Of a stretch of 37,309 nucleotides of DNA, positions 1 to 7,386 are shown piece by piece. The notes under the pieces are model-generated. The model did no database searches. It worked only from the letters and a program-made list of their open reading frames with translations, and was not told where the DNA came from. Position 1 is the stretch's first letter. The number at the start of each line of letters is the position of its first letter. A program made the position numbers and the translations under genes. The stretch is from a virus, in IMG/VR virus record IMGVR_UViG_3300000228_000019, positions 1-37,309 of that record; one strand, given 5' to 3'.

Positions 1-74
1 CTCTTTGTTTTGGTTATATCTATTTCAGAGTGACAAAATGGGCATTTAGAAAATAAGTATTTGCTGGAGGTCAT
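1..74 (-). CDS. Partial zinc-ribbon-like small protein (5' end only)
   Basis: This gene runs off the left edge of the window, leaving 24 codons. The ATG lies directly beyond the stop of the upstream gene and is preceded by AAGGAG at a good distance. The visible N-terminus contains CPFCHSE, half of a CxxC zinc-binding knuckle. Many small zinc-ribbon proteins occur in this genome; no function can be assigned from the fragment. Confidence 0.55.
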   Translation of the reverse strand, partial: MTSSKYLFSKCPFCHSEIDITKTK

Positions 75-377
75 TTATTGCTCCTTAAAGTTTTTCAAAA
101 GCGAGTTCATATCGGTCTCAATCCACTTTTGATATTTCATAAACTTATTTTCAAACTCTTCGGTTACATGTCCGTCAAATGTGGTGTTTATTGCTTCAAT
201 ATCACGCAACAATCTTGCCAGCCAGTATCCTCGTTTTTCTTTTATCTGGCTAGTCGGTGCCAGATGCAGCCTATCTTTCATAATGTTTAAGGATGCTTGG
301 CAAGTTGCTAATAATGTGACTTGAAATGCATCCTCACCGTTCAGTGGTTTTGAGAGATTTAATGCTTTATCAGACAT
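75..377 (-). CDS. Hypothetical protein, 100 aa
   Basis: I do not recognise this protein. It is soluble, mostly helical in composition and ends in a charged tail (LLKNFKEQ). The frame stays open upstream to 512, but the start at 377 is preferred: it has GGAGG about 6 bases upstream and overlaps the preceding gene by only 8 bp. Position downstream of the FEN-type exonuclease suggests membership of the same early or replication transcript. Confidence 0.6.
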   Translation of the reverse strand: MSDKALNLSKPLNGEDAFQVTLLATCQASLNIMKDRLHLAPTSQIKEKRGYWLARLLRDIEAINTTFDGHVTEEFENKFMKYQKWIETDMNSLLKNFKEQ

Positions 378-699
378 CTTTCCTCCAATCTGCAAATGCA
401 ACATCCCTGCAGAACTTGTAAGCCATAGCAAGTGATTGAATAGCTTCTTTCTGTAAGTGGGAAAGGCGTAATGTTTTCCTTTCGACTTCTCTTTCCAATT
501 CAAGTACCTCACATTTTAAAGTGAGCAATGAGCATTTGATTTCTTCAGGACTCATTTTATCTTCCACATATTTGGTATCAGCTTTAGCAAGCTCTATAAA
601 CATCTTAGCAAGAATGTTCTGTTCCTGATCATTTTTTCTGCTGTAGGCTTCAATAAAATCTTCGGTAGTTTTTATCTCATATTTAGGTGCTGTTTCCAT
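370..699 (-). CDS. Hypothetical coiled-coil protein, 109 aa
   Basis: No known family is recognised. The middle (about residues 50-90) is rich in Leu, Glu, Lys and Arg with heptad-like spacing (LELEREVERKTLRLSHLQKE), which suggests a coiled coil. The start codon lies inside the 3' end of the FEN-type exonuclease gene (28 bp overlap) with GGAG upstream, so translation is probably coupled to it. Confidence 0.6.
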   Translation of the reverse strand: METAPKYEIKTTEDFIEAYSRKNDQEQNILAKMFIELAKADTKYVEDKMSPEEIKCSLLTLKCEVLELEREVERKTLRLSHLQKEAIQSLAMAYKFCRDVAFADWRKDV

Positions 700-1538
700 T
701 GTGCCAGTATCTCCTTTTTCAGAAAGTATTGAAAATTAAGCTCATTGCAAACATCCATAAAGCCACATAATGACAGTGGCTTAAAAGGTTTTACGTCAAG
801 CAATGGGAACCCTTTAAAAGGTAATTTAACCAATGGCAGATTCCGCTGATAGATTGAACGACCCTCAGGACTACATATAGATTTGTAGCCTTTCAGATTG
901 GGTGTCAGTTCATCATTCAAATACTTAATAGCGGTCTTTTCTCCAACGCCTCTAACACCTGGAACACCATCAGTATCACAACCTGCGATAGCTTTTACTT
1001 CAGCCCAACGATCTGGTAAAATATTATGCTCTTTGTGAAAGTCTACAAAATTGTATACTTTCTTACCTTTTACCATAGAAACATTTTGCTGCAGGCATTG
1101 GTATAAATCTTCATCTCCTGAAGCAATGTAAATTTCATCTTCAGGTGAGGATTGGTTAACCAGCCCTGCAATAATGTCATCACCTTCAAACCCAATTATT
1201 TTATAGTTGTGCTGGCATCCTATAGCAGGTAGTATTTCATCATAGATTTTATCGAACTGGGCATAAGCTGCTTTATCAATTTCCAATTCTTCGGGTGTCT
1301 TACTCGCAGTGCGGCGCTTTTCTTTATACTCAGGAAACAGTTTTAGTCTGTGGGACTTTTTTGAATCCCAGGCGTACATAATATTAGCAGTTTCAAATTC
1401 TTTTGCATACCTAAGAATCTGCATCATAAAACCAAAAATCACGCCAACATGTATTGTCTCGTTGGTCAAATCACCAACAGCATGTTTAGCTTTATGGCAC
1501 AATACATTACCATCAATTATTAAAATAGGATTGGTCAT
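672..1538 (-). CDS. 5'-3' exonuclease / flap endonuclease (T5 D15/T4 RNase H-like)
   Basis: This is a FEN/PIN-family nuclease that removes RNA primers and flaps and resects DNA 5' ends. The acidic metal-binding residues are in place: IIDGN (D9), FEGDD (117-121) and SGDEDL (140-145). A basic arch segment (YAWDSKKSHRLKLFPEYKEK, about 55-74) and the helix-hairpin-helix signature GVPGVRGVGEKTA (191-203) follow in the usual order. At 288 aa it matches stand-alone phage FEN enzymes. It lies downstream of the recombinase and SSB genes, as in many virulent phages. The phage polymerase in this window carries a 3'-5' but no 5'-3' exonuclease domain, so this protein plausibly supplies that activity in trans. 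Confidence 0.93.
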   Translation of the reverse strand: MTNPILIIDGNVLCHKAKHAVGDLTNETIHVGVIFGFMMQILRYAKEFETANIMYAWDSKKSHRLKLFPEYKEKRRTASKTPEELEIDKAAYAQFDKIYDEILPAIGCQHNYKIIGFEGDDIIAGLVNQSSPEDEIYIASGDEDLYQCLQQNVSMVKGKKVYNFVDFHKEHNILPDRWAEVKAIAGCDTDGVPGVRGVGEKTAIKYLNDELTPNLKGYKSICSPEGRSIYQRNLPLVKLPFKGFPLLDVKPFKPLSLCGFMDVCNELNFQYFLKKEILAQWKQHLNMR

Positions 1539-1552
1539 ATTTTCTCCAAAGA

Positions 1553-1582
1553 AAGGGGCAGAATATTTCTATTCTGCCCTTT
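1553..1582 (-). terminator. Hairpin terminator between the hypothetical gene and the exonuclease gene
   Basis: A perfect 10-bp stem (GGGCAGAATA / TATTCTGCCC) closes a 4-base loop and extends by weaker A-T and G-T pairs. On the minus strand it is followed by CTTTCTTT. It sits directly after the stop of the 148-aa gene and before the FEN-type exonuclease gene, so it should reduce read-through into that gene. Confidence 0.6.
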
Positions 1583-1585
1583 AGA

Positions 1586-2032
1586 TTACTTGATTAAATG
1601 CAGTCCTGGAATACTGGCCGTTTCAGCCAAATAGAACTTTTCAAACTCTGGATCTGAATTGTCATAAAAAAAGTGAATATTGGCTTTGGGTATGATTATT
1701 TTTTCCGGGCCACCAATTAACGATTTGACTCTCATTGAATTATTATCAGGATTGAATACTATTATTTTTGGCCTGGTTAAAAGCAAATATGGTATCATAG
1801 TACATGGTACATCTTGCACAGGATTACTCGTTTGTGATTCCAATGCATTTGTACCATATAACTCTGCCGCATTTGGTATAATATTAGCCAAATTAGGAGG
1901 CACATTTGCTGATACAGGTATTATAGTGCGCATTTTCATTGCATCAGCTTTTGAGGTTTCCAAATCAGATTTTTTTTCTGTGCCAACAATTAAAAATTCG
2001 CCTACAGATACAATTTTAAGAGTGTCACTCAT
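1586..2032 (-). CDS. Hypothetical protein, 148 aa, coupled to the recombinase
   Basis: No family is recognised. The N-terminus (KIVSVGEFLIVG) and C-terminus (GLHLIK) are beta-rich and there are several prolines (VPPNLANIIP). The start overlaps the stop of the RecA-like gene by 4 bp (ATGA), so the two are probably translationally coupled. A hairpin follows the gene. An accessory role in recombination is possible from position only. Confidence 0.7.
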   Translation of the reverse strand: MSDTLKIVSVGEFLIVGTEKKSDLETSKADAMKMRTIIPVSANVPPNLANIIPNAAELYGTNALESQTSNPVQDVPCTMIPYLLLTRPKIIVFNPDNNSMRVKSLIGGPEKIIIPKANIHFFYDNSDPEFEKFYLAETASIPGLHLIK

Positions 2033-3090
2033 ATCCGCTCCTTCACTTTTCTACTATATTTGAATTTACTTTGCACATCGTTCCACAGTTCAATCGTCCT
2101 ATCCTGCAGTCGCTTTTTCATTCCATTTTGCTCTATATATTCGATTGCCGAATCAAGAGCTACAAATGTCTTATCAAAGCAGTTGTAGGATGTTTCACCT
2201 GTGTAGTCCTTGAAGTATTGCAGTTCATCACGAATAGTATCAATTCCATAGTTGAAGATGATGGACACGGGGGCGGTACGATACGGTTCGTCAACAGAAC
2301 TCTTCACGATGGTACATTCACTGCAAATACCTATCACTTTTTCAACTTCTTTGCGCCCTACCTTCTTTTTCTTAACAATCTTTGAGCCTTGAAAGAAGGG
2401 TTTGACTTGAATACGCAATGAGGCATAGAAAGGTACTCCATGCCCGCCAGGTGTGGACACTTTACCGCCGTCACCTGTTCTGATCTGATTTGACATAACA
2501 ATCAGCCAGTTCTTGTTAGCAATGAGACGGCACGTTTTACGCAGACCTTCGGAGAACTCTTTTGCTCTCCTCATTCCCATCTTATCACCATCATCATTAT
2601 CCATTTCAAGATTTGTGGACAGTGCTGCAATGGAATCTGCTGCTATCATATTGATTACATCGTCTTTGGTAGGCTCCCAACCCCATATCTCTTTTGCAAA
2701 CATTTCAGAGACGGTATCGGGTCTACAATATTCAAACCGATCACCGATGTTCACACCATATATTTGGGAGTAAGCATGATCTAATCTTGCTTCAGGATCA
2801 CAGAACTTTACTTGACCACCACGGGCTTGACATGATGCAGACAACTCGGAAAGAAGGGCAGTTTTACCTGCCCCAGAGGGGCCGAACAGCTCAATAAACA
2901 TGCCGCCCGGTACTCCTCCTCTTTCGATCTTTCCGCCGCTGATTGCTAAGTCAAGCAATGTTGATCCTGTAGAAATGACCTTCTGCAGATTAGCAGGTTT
3001 ATTGCTGCCATGACTGATGGGTTCAGATACAGCATTTGAAATGCCATCAGTCACAGATTCAGCAGCCGCATTTCTTCTAAGGAGTGCCAT
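2029..3090 (-). CDS. RecA/UvsX-like recombinase
   Basis: This is a RecA-fold strand-exchange ATPase. Walker A is GPSGAGKT (70-77), the catalytic Glu region is CDPE (97-100), Walker B is MIAADSIAAL (D152), and a loop equivalent to RecA motif 4/L2 follows VMSNQIR (198-204) with GGKVSTPGGHGVPFYAS (208-224). The length of 353 aa fits both bacterial RecA and phage UvsX. The first 40 residues are a variable tail. It sits between a gp32-like SSB and the FEN exonuclease, the typical phage recombination block. ATAAGGAGATAAGCA precedes the ATG. It should coat ssDNA and drive recombination-dependent replication and repair. Confidence 0.92.
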   Translation of the reverse strand: MALLRRNAAAESVTDGISNAVSEPISHGSNKPANLQKVISTGSTLLDLAISGGKIERGGVPGGMFIELFGPSGAGKTALLSELSASCQARGGQVKFCDPEARLDHAYSQIYGVNIGDRFEYCRPDTVSEMFAKEIWGWEPTKDDVINMIAADSIAALSTNLEMDNDDGDKMGMRRAKEFSEGLRKTCRLIANKNWLIVMSNQIRTGDGGKVSTPGGHGVPFYASLRIQVKPFFQGSKIVKKKKVGRKEVEKVIGICSECTIVKSSVDEPYRTAPVSIIFNYGIDTIRDELQYFKDYTGETSYNCFDKTFVALDSAIEYIEQNGMKKRLQDRTIELWNDVQSKFKYSRKVKERI

Positions 3091-3101
3091 TGCTTATCTC
3101 C

Positions 3102-4151
3102 TTATGCGCCTGGACGACGGCGCGCCCGGCGACCTTCTGCAGGTTCTGATTCTTTGGTCATAATAGCTTCCTCAGCTTTTTCTTCGGAAACACGACCTCT
3201 GCGAGTATGCTTTTCTTCAGGCTCTTCTTCTTTCTGAGCTTTCTCCAAAGCTGCTTTTTCTGCTGCTTCAAATGCATCCTCACACCCATGAACATCAGGA
3301 CAATTCTCACATTCATCGAACTTGCCGAAATCTTCAGCGAATGTTCCAGGACATTTGAACTTAGCAGCTTTGTGTGACATTTTTTCTTCCACTTCAGCTT
3401 CAGGCTCTTCATCAGCCTCAAGTCCAAAGAAAGCATTTTTCACTTCCTCATAGGTGGGAAGATGAATCAGTTCATCCAGAGAAAGGGCAGCATCCAGTAC
3501 TTCATCGGAAATCGGTTCATCACGATCTACAAACTGGAACGCTTTATACTCGGTGTTTGTCGGACCGTTGCCCTTCTTGCGAAAACAAAGAGTTTTGCCA
3601 TCGTCAGGGTCTGAATAAGTGATGAAACCACCGCCGCGAGGTTTCTTGGAGAGTTCAGCAAGCTCTTTTTCAAAGAGCCAGTGACTAACCTCAAAGAGTT
3701 GGATACCTTTGCGAACCTCTTTGTCGTTGTCCCGTACCACAATGTTGTACAACACGCGGCGAGTAGGATTCAATGACTTGGCATACTTTTCATCATAGTC
3801 ATCCTGCTTCCGAATCTCCGCTTGTTCGTCACAGATGGGGCATTTTTTACCGAATGTGCGGGCGAGACAGACATAGGAATCTTCGTTGACACCAACTTTA
3901 CGGTGAACATAGAAGTCCAGATTGCAAGCGAGCTTGCCTTCTTTAACTGACGGATGCTGGGTTCCTGCGATATACGGGATAATGTCAATGAAGTGTTCAT
4001 CTTCGGAGCACTTCCAGAGTGGAGTGTTTCCTTGCTTGTCTTTTACATAGATGGATTTAAACTTGCCGCTGTCATCTTTGCTGTTGTACGATTCTTGGAG
4101 CCTCTGGCTCATTTCGTCCTTCATAGCTTTTCTACGTTCCGACGGTTTCAT
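3102..4151 (-). CDS. gp32-like single-stranded DNA-binding protein
   Basis: The arrangement matches T4 gp32-type SSBs: a basic N-terminus, a core with one zinc site (H83, C95, C104, C107, within GKKCPICDE), and a long acidic C-terminal region rich in Glu. Two features are unusual. The tail holds a second Cys cluster, C267, C281, C284, C290, with spacing C-x13-C-x2-C-x5-C. The protein also ends in a basic tip (RRARRRPGA), whereas SSBs usually end acidic. An AAAGGAG ribosome site precedes the ATG. The gene is next to the RecA-like recombinase, as expected for a partner in replication and recombination. Confidence 0.85.
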   Translation of the reverse strand: MKPSERRKAMKDEMSQRLQESYNSKDDSGKFKSIYVKDKQGNTPLWKCSEDEHFIDIIPYIAGTQHPSVKEGKLACNLDFYVHRKVGVNEDSYVCLARTFGKKCPICDEQAEIRKQDDYDEKYAKSLNPTRRVLYNIVVRDNDKEVRKGIQLFEVSHWLFEKELAELSKKPRGGGFITYSDPDDGKTLCFRKKGNGPTNTEYKAFQFVDRDEPISDEVLDAALSLDELIHLPTYEEVKNAFFGLEADEEPEAEVEEKMSHKAAKFKCPGTFAEDFGKFDECENCPDVHGCEDAFEAAEKAALEKAQKEEEPEEKHTRRGRVSEEKAEEAIMTKESEPAEGRRARRRPGA

Positions 4152-4205
4152 ACGGTGATTCTCCTTTGTAGTTGTAGTTGTGGTTGTAGTGGCGCATAGG
4201 CCTTA

Positions 4206-4358
4206 TCAACTAAATTTTACTACTGATTCGGTGATACGCTCCTTTCGCTTGATGTTGAGCAATGACTTGCCCATACCTAACCCGAACATTCTACCAGCGC
4301 AATACGCCAAGAATAGACCTGTTATTATTGAACAGAATATTTGCAGCACCAAAATCAT
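4206..4358 (-). CDS. Small single-pass membrane protein, 50 aa
   Basis: The N-terminus is strongly hydrophobic (residues 2-30, e.g. LFLAYCAGRMFGLGMG), followed by a basic, polar tail. This predicts one membrane segment with a short tail. The ATG overlaps the upstream TGA as ATGA, supporting coupled translation with the 170-aa helical protein. It fills an otherwise empty gap before the SSB gene. Function unknown. Confidence 0.6.
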   Translation of the reverse strand: MILVLQIFCSIITGLFLAYCAGRMFGLGMGKSLLNIKRKERITESVVKFS

Positions 4359-4867
4359 TCTGCTTTCCGTCTTGCTAGACGGGCATTTTTCTCGAGGCTC
4401 TCAGTTTGACTGGTTGAAGAAGCTTTGTCAACAACAGCCTGATAGCCCTTATCCAACTCTTTGTTGCCTGAATAGTAACTGCTGACATACAGTTGAACCA
4501 GCACCTCAATCATTTTGCGGCGTTGCTCAAAAGATTCTTTGGCTACTGCAAGAATGTTTACTTCATGGCATGCAGCCAAGTATTCATCATTGGCAGATTT
4601 GAAGTTTTCGTGCCCACTGATAGCTGATGCAATGAATGCCTCAGTAGGAGCTTTTTCATTTATCCAACCATAAGAACGAGGATCTTTACGAATTTCCTCG
4701 TCACAATCGCTGCGAACGACAGACAGGTAATCTTTTGCACGGTCACGATCATTGACGGCATCAGCCCACTGTTCACCCCAGTATGCATAAAGCTCAGGTT
4801 GCTCCAAAGCACACTTATCAAGGGAGTATTGATCTAACTTAACATCTTGTTTAAAATCTCTGGACAT
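4355..4867 (-). CDS. Helical phage protein, 170 aa, next to the SSB gene
   Basis: This protein is almost entirely helical in composition, with coiled-coil-like stretches (e.g. SFEQRRKMIEVLVQLYVSSY). It resembles a type of 150-180 aa helical protein that phages often encode beside SSB and recombinase genes, whose members I cannot name with certainty. A recombination-mediator (UvsY-like) or SSB-associated role is only an inference from position. ACAAAGGAG precedes the ATG, and an extended -10 promoter lies about 35 bp upstream. Confidence 0.65.
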   Translation of the reverse strand: MSRDFKQDVKLDQYSLDKCALEQPELYAYWGEQWADAVNDRDRAKDYLSVVRSDCDEEIRKDPRSYGWINEKAPTEAFIASAISGHENFKSANDEYLAACHEVNILAVAKESFEQRRKMIEVLVQLYVSSYYSGNKELDKGYQAVVDKASSTSQTESLEKNARLARRKAE

Positions 4868-4898
4868 CTTGTCTCCTTTGTGTTTGTCAGCTATTGTT

Positions 4899-4907
4899 AT
4901 AATAGCA
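4899..4907 (-). promoter_or_regulatory. Candidate extended -10 promoter (TGC-TATTAT)
   Basis: On the minus strand the sequence reads TTGTGCTATTATAAC, an extended -10 box about 30-40 bp before the 170-aa gene that opens the SSB-recombinase block. No good -35 is seen. The same TTGTGCTATnAT core recurs at about 21475, and TGC-TATTAT recurs at 16613. Confidence 0.4.
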
Positions 4908-4915
4908 CAAGATGA

Positions 4916-5092
4916 TTAACCTTTAGTAAATTTTATTTCGGCGTTCCTTGCATCAAACACCGCATCAACAAGGTCCTCAAAAGCGTCCTGTATAGCTTCA
5001 CCTTCATCCACGGTTGCGATCATGTCAATGCGGCTGGATTCGTAGTTACCGTCATTGAACGTCTTGCCATAAGAAATAGTCTTAATTTCCAT
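4916..5092 (-). CDS. Hypothetical acidic protein, 58 aa
   Basis: This small ORF begins with a strong ribosome site (AAGGAGGAAGGCA before ATG) and starts inside the previous gene (11 bp overlap). The sequence is acidic with an amphipathic helix (EAIQDAFEDLVDAVFDARN) between two short strands. No family is recognised. It is the first of five consecutive small overlapping genes. Confidence 0.6.
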   Translation of the reverse strand: MEIKTISYGKTFNDGNYESSRIDMIATVDEGEAIQDAFEDLVDAVFDARNAEIKFTKG

Positions 5093-5276
5093 TGCCTTCC
5101 TCCTTAAAAAGTAGTGGTGTGTCGTCTGATACTGCTGCCGAAATAACTATCATCTCCAAACCCTTATTCATTACTACTCCTACTGAACCTGTTGTGCCAT
5201 CTGCAGGATCAAAAACTAGCTGCATCTGCTTGGATGGGTCCTCTTTGTCACGAACTATTACATGGATTTTTCTCAT
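5082..5276 (-). CDS. Hypothetical protein, 64 aa
   Basis: A short, beta-rich protein (MRKIHVIVRD, then LEMIVISAAVS) of unknown function. GAGGAGGTAGGAA precedes the ATG. It is followed without a gap by the 58-aa gene. No motif or membrane segment is seen. Confidence 0.6.
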   Translation of the reverse strand: MRKIHVIVRDKEDPSKQMQLVFDPADGTTGSVGVVMNKGLEMIVISAAVSDDTPLLFKEEGNGN

Positions 5277-5287
5277 TTCCTACCTCC

Positions 5288-5509
5288 TCAGAACGGAATT
5301 TCGTCTAAATCATAAGCTGCTTGGTGAAACCCGGAAACATCAACTTTGATCATGGCAGTGAGGAACTCTATTCGGAACTCTGCCTCTTCCTCAGTTTCAT
5401 CATCATATATAGGGTTTTGCATTACTACCTTCAGCCATTCAAACACGGACTTTTTAACAGTAAAAGTTAAGTAAGGTTCAGCCCTAACCATGACAGATGG
5501 CTTTATCAT
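5288..5509 (-). CDS. Hypothetical protein, 73 aa
   Basis: Unknown small acidic protein with a DDETEEEAEFR segment. Its ATG overlaps the stop of the upstream gene by 4 bp, so it is probably translated by coupling; its own ribosome site is weak. Confidence 0.55.
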   Translation of the reverse strand: MIKPSVMVRAEPYLTFTVKKSVFEWLKVVMQNPIYDDETEEEAEFRIEFLTAMIKVDVSGFHQAAYDLDEIPF

Positions 5510-5787
5510 AGGTTCACCGCAATTTCTATTGCCAATGCACCATCAATACCTATTATGCGTATTGTATCTTCAACATCCGTAAATCTCGGTGCTCTCATTA
5601 CAAACAGTTCTTTCCTCTCCCATAAGAAACAAACTTCTATTTCTTGTTGGGAAATAAGTTTGATGTTAATTGAATCAAACTTAACACCAGCACCGCCACG
5701 AAATTCGATGAAAGGATTTTCAGTATCATTTCCTCGAAGCCTATCGCAGGCCATCTTCTGTAATTCATTTGTTAATGTTAGATCCAT
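5506..5787 (-). CDS. Hypothetical protein, 93 aa
   Basis: No family recognised. Alternating hydrophobic and polar stretches (INIKLISQQEIEVCFLW, then TIRIIGIDGALAIEIAV) suggest a small mostly beta protein. GGAGGTAACTA precedes the ATG, which lies inside the upstream gene (23 bp overlap). Confidence 0.6.
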   Translation of the reverse strand: MDLTLTNELQKMACDRLRGNDTENPFIEFRGGAGVKFDSINIKLISQQEIEVCFLWERKELFVMRAPRFTDVEDTIRIIGIDGALAIEIAVNL

Positions 5788-6016
5788 TAGTTACCTCCAC
5801 TTTCTTTATGCTGCCAAGATCCAAACAATGCATTGGCCAATCTGTGCCTACTACCCTGCCTGTGGCTTTGCGAAACTTTGTATCATATTCGGTTATCCAA
5901 AACATCTTGGTTTCTCTCAGATTCACAAGCATTTTGAATGTGTCAGGTGTTCTGCTGTCAGTACCTACTAAATAACCTTTATGGGTCATGGTGCGTGTAA
6001 CTTTATCAATGTCCAT
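5765..6016 (-). CDS. Hypothetical protein, 83 aa
   Basis: The frame is open to 6064, but the ATG at 6016 has GGAG 5 bases upstream and gives a more protein-like N-terminus (MDIDKVTRTM). Function unknown. It opens the five-gene run of small ORFs downstream of the clamp loader gene. Confidence 0.6.
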   Translation of the reverse strand: MDIDKVTRTMTHKGYLVGTDSRTPDTFKMLVNLRETKMFWITEYDTKFRKATGRVVGTDWPMHCLDLGSIKKVEVTNGSNINK

Positions 6017-6033
6017 GTTATCTCCTAATTTAA

Positions 6034-6124
6034 GACCAGGGAAGGGACTCGAAAACCTTTGCACTGTAATGCTGTATGGCAGACCTAGGAATTTTGCCTA
6101 TGTGTCCTTCCACATTGCCCTGTC
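6034..6124 (-). other. Degenerate tRNA-like sequence (possible tRNA remnant)
   Basis: In the 111-bp gap after the clamp loader gene the minus strand reads TTTTCGAGTCCCTTCCCTGG, resembling the end of a T arm plus an acceptor strand, and CAGGG about 80 bases upstream can pair with CCCTG. The span of about 87-90 nt fits a long-variable-arm tRNA. However, the T stem is imperfect and no anticodon loop with T33 can be placed, so it is at best a decayed tRNA. Confidence 0.2.
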
Positions 6125-6127
6125 TGA

Positions 6128-7060
6128 TTATATCAATGATGCCGTGTAACAATCACTGTGGAGTGCGGCTTTGCCGCTGTACATATAACTCTCACGGTAA
6201 CAATCCATGAGCTTCACAATGCGGTCAGTATCCTTGCAGTTATCAGACATCAATACAGCATCAAGATAACCAAGAATACCATAGCGTAACTTTTCGGGTT
6301 CTTCTTGCAGGTTCTTTAGAATGTATTTTACATCACCCCAACGATTAGTTCTGGTTTCAAGTAGAATGCGGCACAGATCAATACTTGCAGCTTCAGTGGA
6401 AGCAATGGCACCGTTCAAAGCTTCAATGGCAGCATCTTCGTCCAGTATGTTGTACACTTGGTCAAGCAAAATCATCGCTTGTCGAGGACACCCATCAGCA
6501 ATCTTAACAATAGTTTTGATAACCTTTTTTGAGAATGATTCCAATTCACCACACTTTTCAAGGGTTTGCTCAATCAGCTTAGTTAATTGCGGCCCTGCCA
6601 AGCTTTTGACTTCAAACGTCATGCAGCGGGTCTTGATAGCCTTAATCAACATCTCAGGGTCGGTAGTACATAGCAGGAAGTATACATGCTTTGGTGTATC
6701 TTCCAGCAGCTTCAACAATGCATTTTGTGCATCCTTTGTCATGCGGTGTACTTCGTCCAACAGATACACTTTGACTTTACCCACCATCGGAGAATACACG
6801 GCATTTTGTGCAATCTCACGGATAGAATCAATACCGCGAGTGTTTGAGGAATTATACTCCTGCACATCTTCAGCGGCACAACCGATCATCTTTGCAACAA
6901 TCCTAGCAAGGGTAGTCTTACCACATCCGCTGGGGCCAATGAATAGCGAAGCGTGAGGACGATCATCTTGTCCGAATACAGCTTTGAGGCTTTCTTTTAC
7001 ACCATCATTGCCGATTACTTCGTCAAGTGTTGCTGGTCTGTTATCAATGTGAAATGGCAT
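6128..7060 (-). CDS. Clamp loader ATPase (DnaX / gp44-like)
   Basis: This AAA+ ATPase should load the sliding clamp encoded at 10566-11597. Counted from the first of two adjacent ATG codons (7063), it shows Walker A IGPSGCGKTT (42-51), Walker B VYLLDEVHRM (99-108), sensor 1 LLCTTDP (130-136), and a TRC box (145-147) at the place of the SRC arginine finger. At about 310 aa it matches single-subunit phage loaders rather than long tau proteins. The second ATG is preferred because GGAGG then sits 5 bases away. Only one loader gene is seen, so the phage either uses a homo-oligomer or recruits host subunits. Confidence 0.9.
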   Translation of the reverse strand: MPFHIDNRPATLDEVIGNDGVKESLKAVFGQDDRPHASLFIGPSGCGKTTLARIVAKMIGCAAEDVQEYNSSNTRGIDSIREIAQNAVYSPMVGKVKVYLLDEVHRMTKDAQNALLKLLEDTPKHVYFLLCTTDPEMLIKAIKTRCMTFEVKSLAGPQLTKLIEQTLEKCGELESFSKKVIKTIVKIADGCPRQAMILLDQVYNILDEDAAIEALNGAIASTEAASIDLCRILLETRTNRWGDVKYILKNLQEEPEKLRYGILGYLDAVLMSDNCKDTDRIVKLMDCYRESYMYSGKAALHSDCYTASLI

Positions 7061-7325
7061 CATCGCCTCCGTTCATAAATGCTTCATCAATTCTGTCCGC
7101 TTTGATTATTTCTTCGATGGCTTCCCCAAGCGCATGGTGACATGCAAGCATGTTGCTGATAGACATAGATCCAGCAATCATAGATCCAGCAACATCACCT
7201 GTTCCAATACACCCAACAATGTAGAATCCACGATTTGTGACAAACTTTTCAAGTTCCCCTAAAAACGCATCAATCTCAGCACCTGTGCGGGCATCTCCTA
7301 CTGTTATTTCCATTTGTTGTGACAT
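7044..7325 (-). CDS. Hypothetical protein, 93 aa
   Basis: Unknown protein with a central Gly/Ser/Met-rich stretch (GTGDVAGSMIAGSMSISNML) followed by an acidic helix. TTTAAGGAG precedes the ATG. It overlaps the clamp loader start by 17-20 bp and probably shares its transcript from the promoter at 7356. Confidence 0.6.
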   Translation of the reverse strand: MSQQMEITVGDARTGAEIDAFLGELEKFVTNRGFYIVGCIGTGDVAGSMIAGSMSISNMLACHHALGEAIEEIIKADRIDEAFMNGGDDAISH

Positions 7326-7355
7326 AAATGCTCCTTAAAAAGTTTTCTTATTCAT

Positions 7356-7384
7356 ACTATAACACAAAATTGAAAACCTATTAA
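7356..7384 (-). promoter_or_regulatory. Candidate promoter upstream of the clamp loader block
   Basis: In the 61-bp gap after the polymerase gene the minus strand reads TTAATA, 17 bases, then TATAGT, with TG one base before the -10. It precedes the 93-aa and clamp loader genes. A similar AGGTTTTnAAnTTTT block upstream of the -10 is found at 12162. Confidence 0.5.
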
Positions 7385-7386
7385 AA

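Noticed and set aside
6321-6956. 211-codon plus-strand frame
   Set aside because: Fully antisense to the clamp loader gene, which has all AAA+ motifs.
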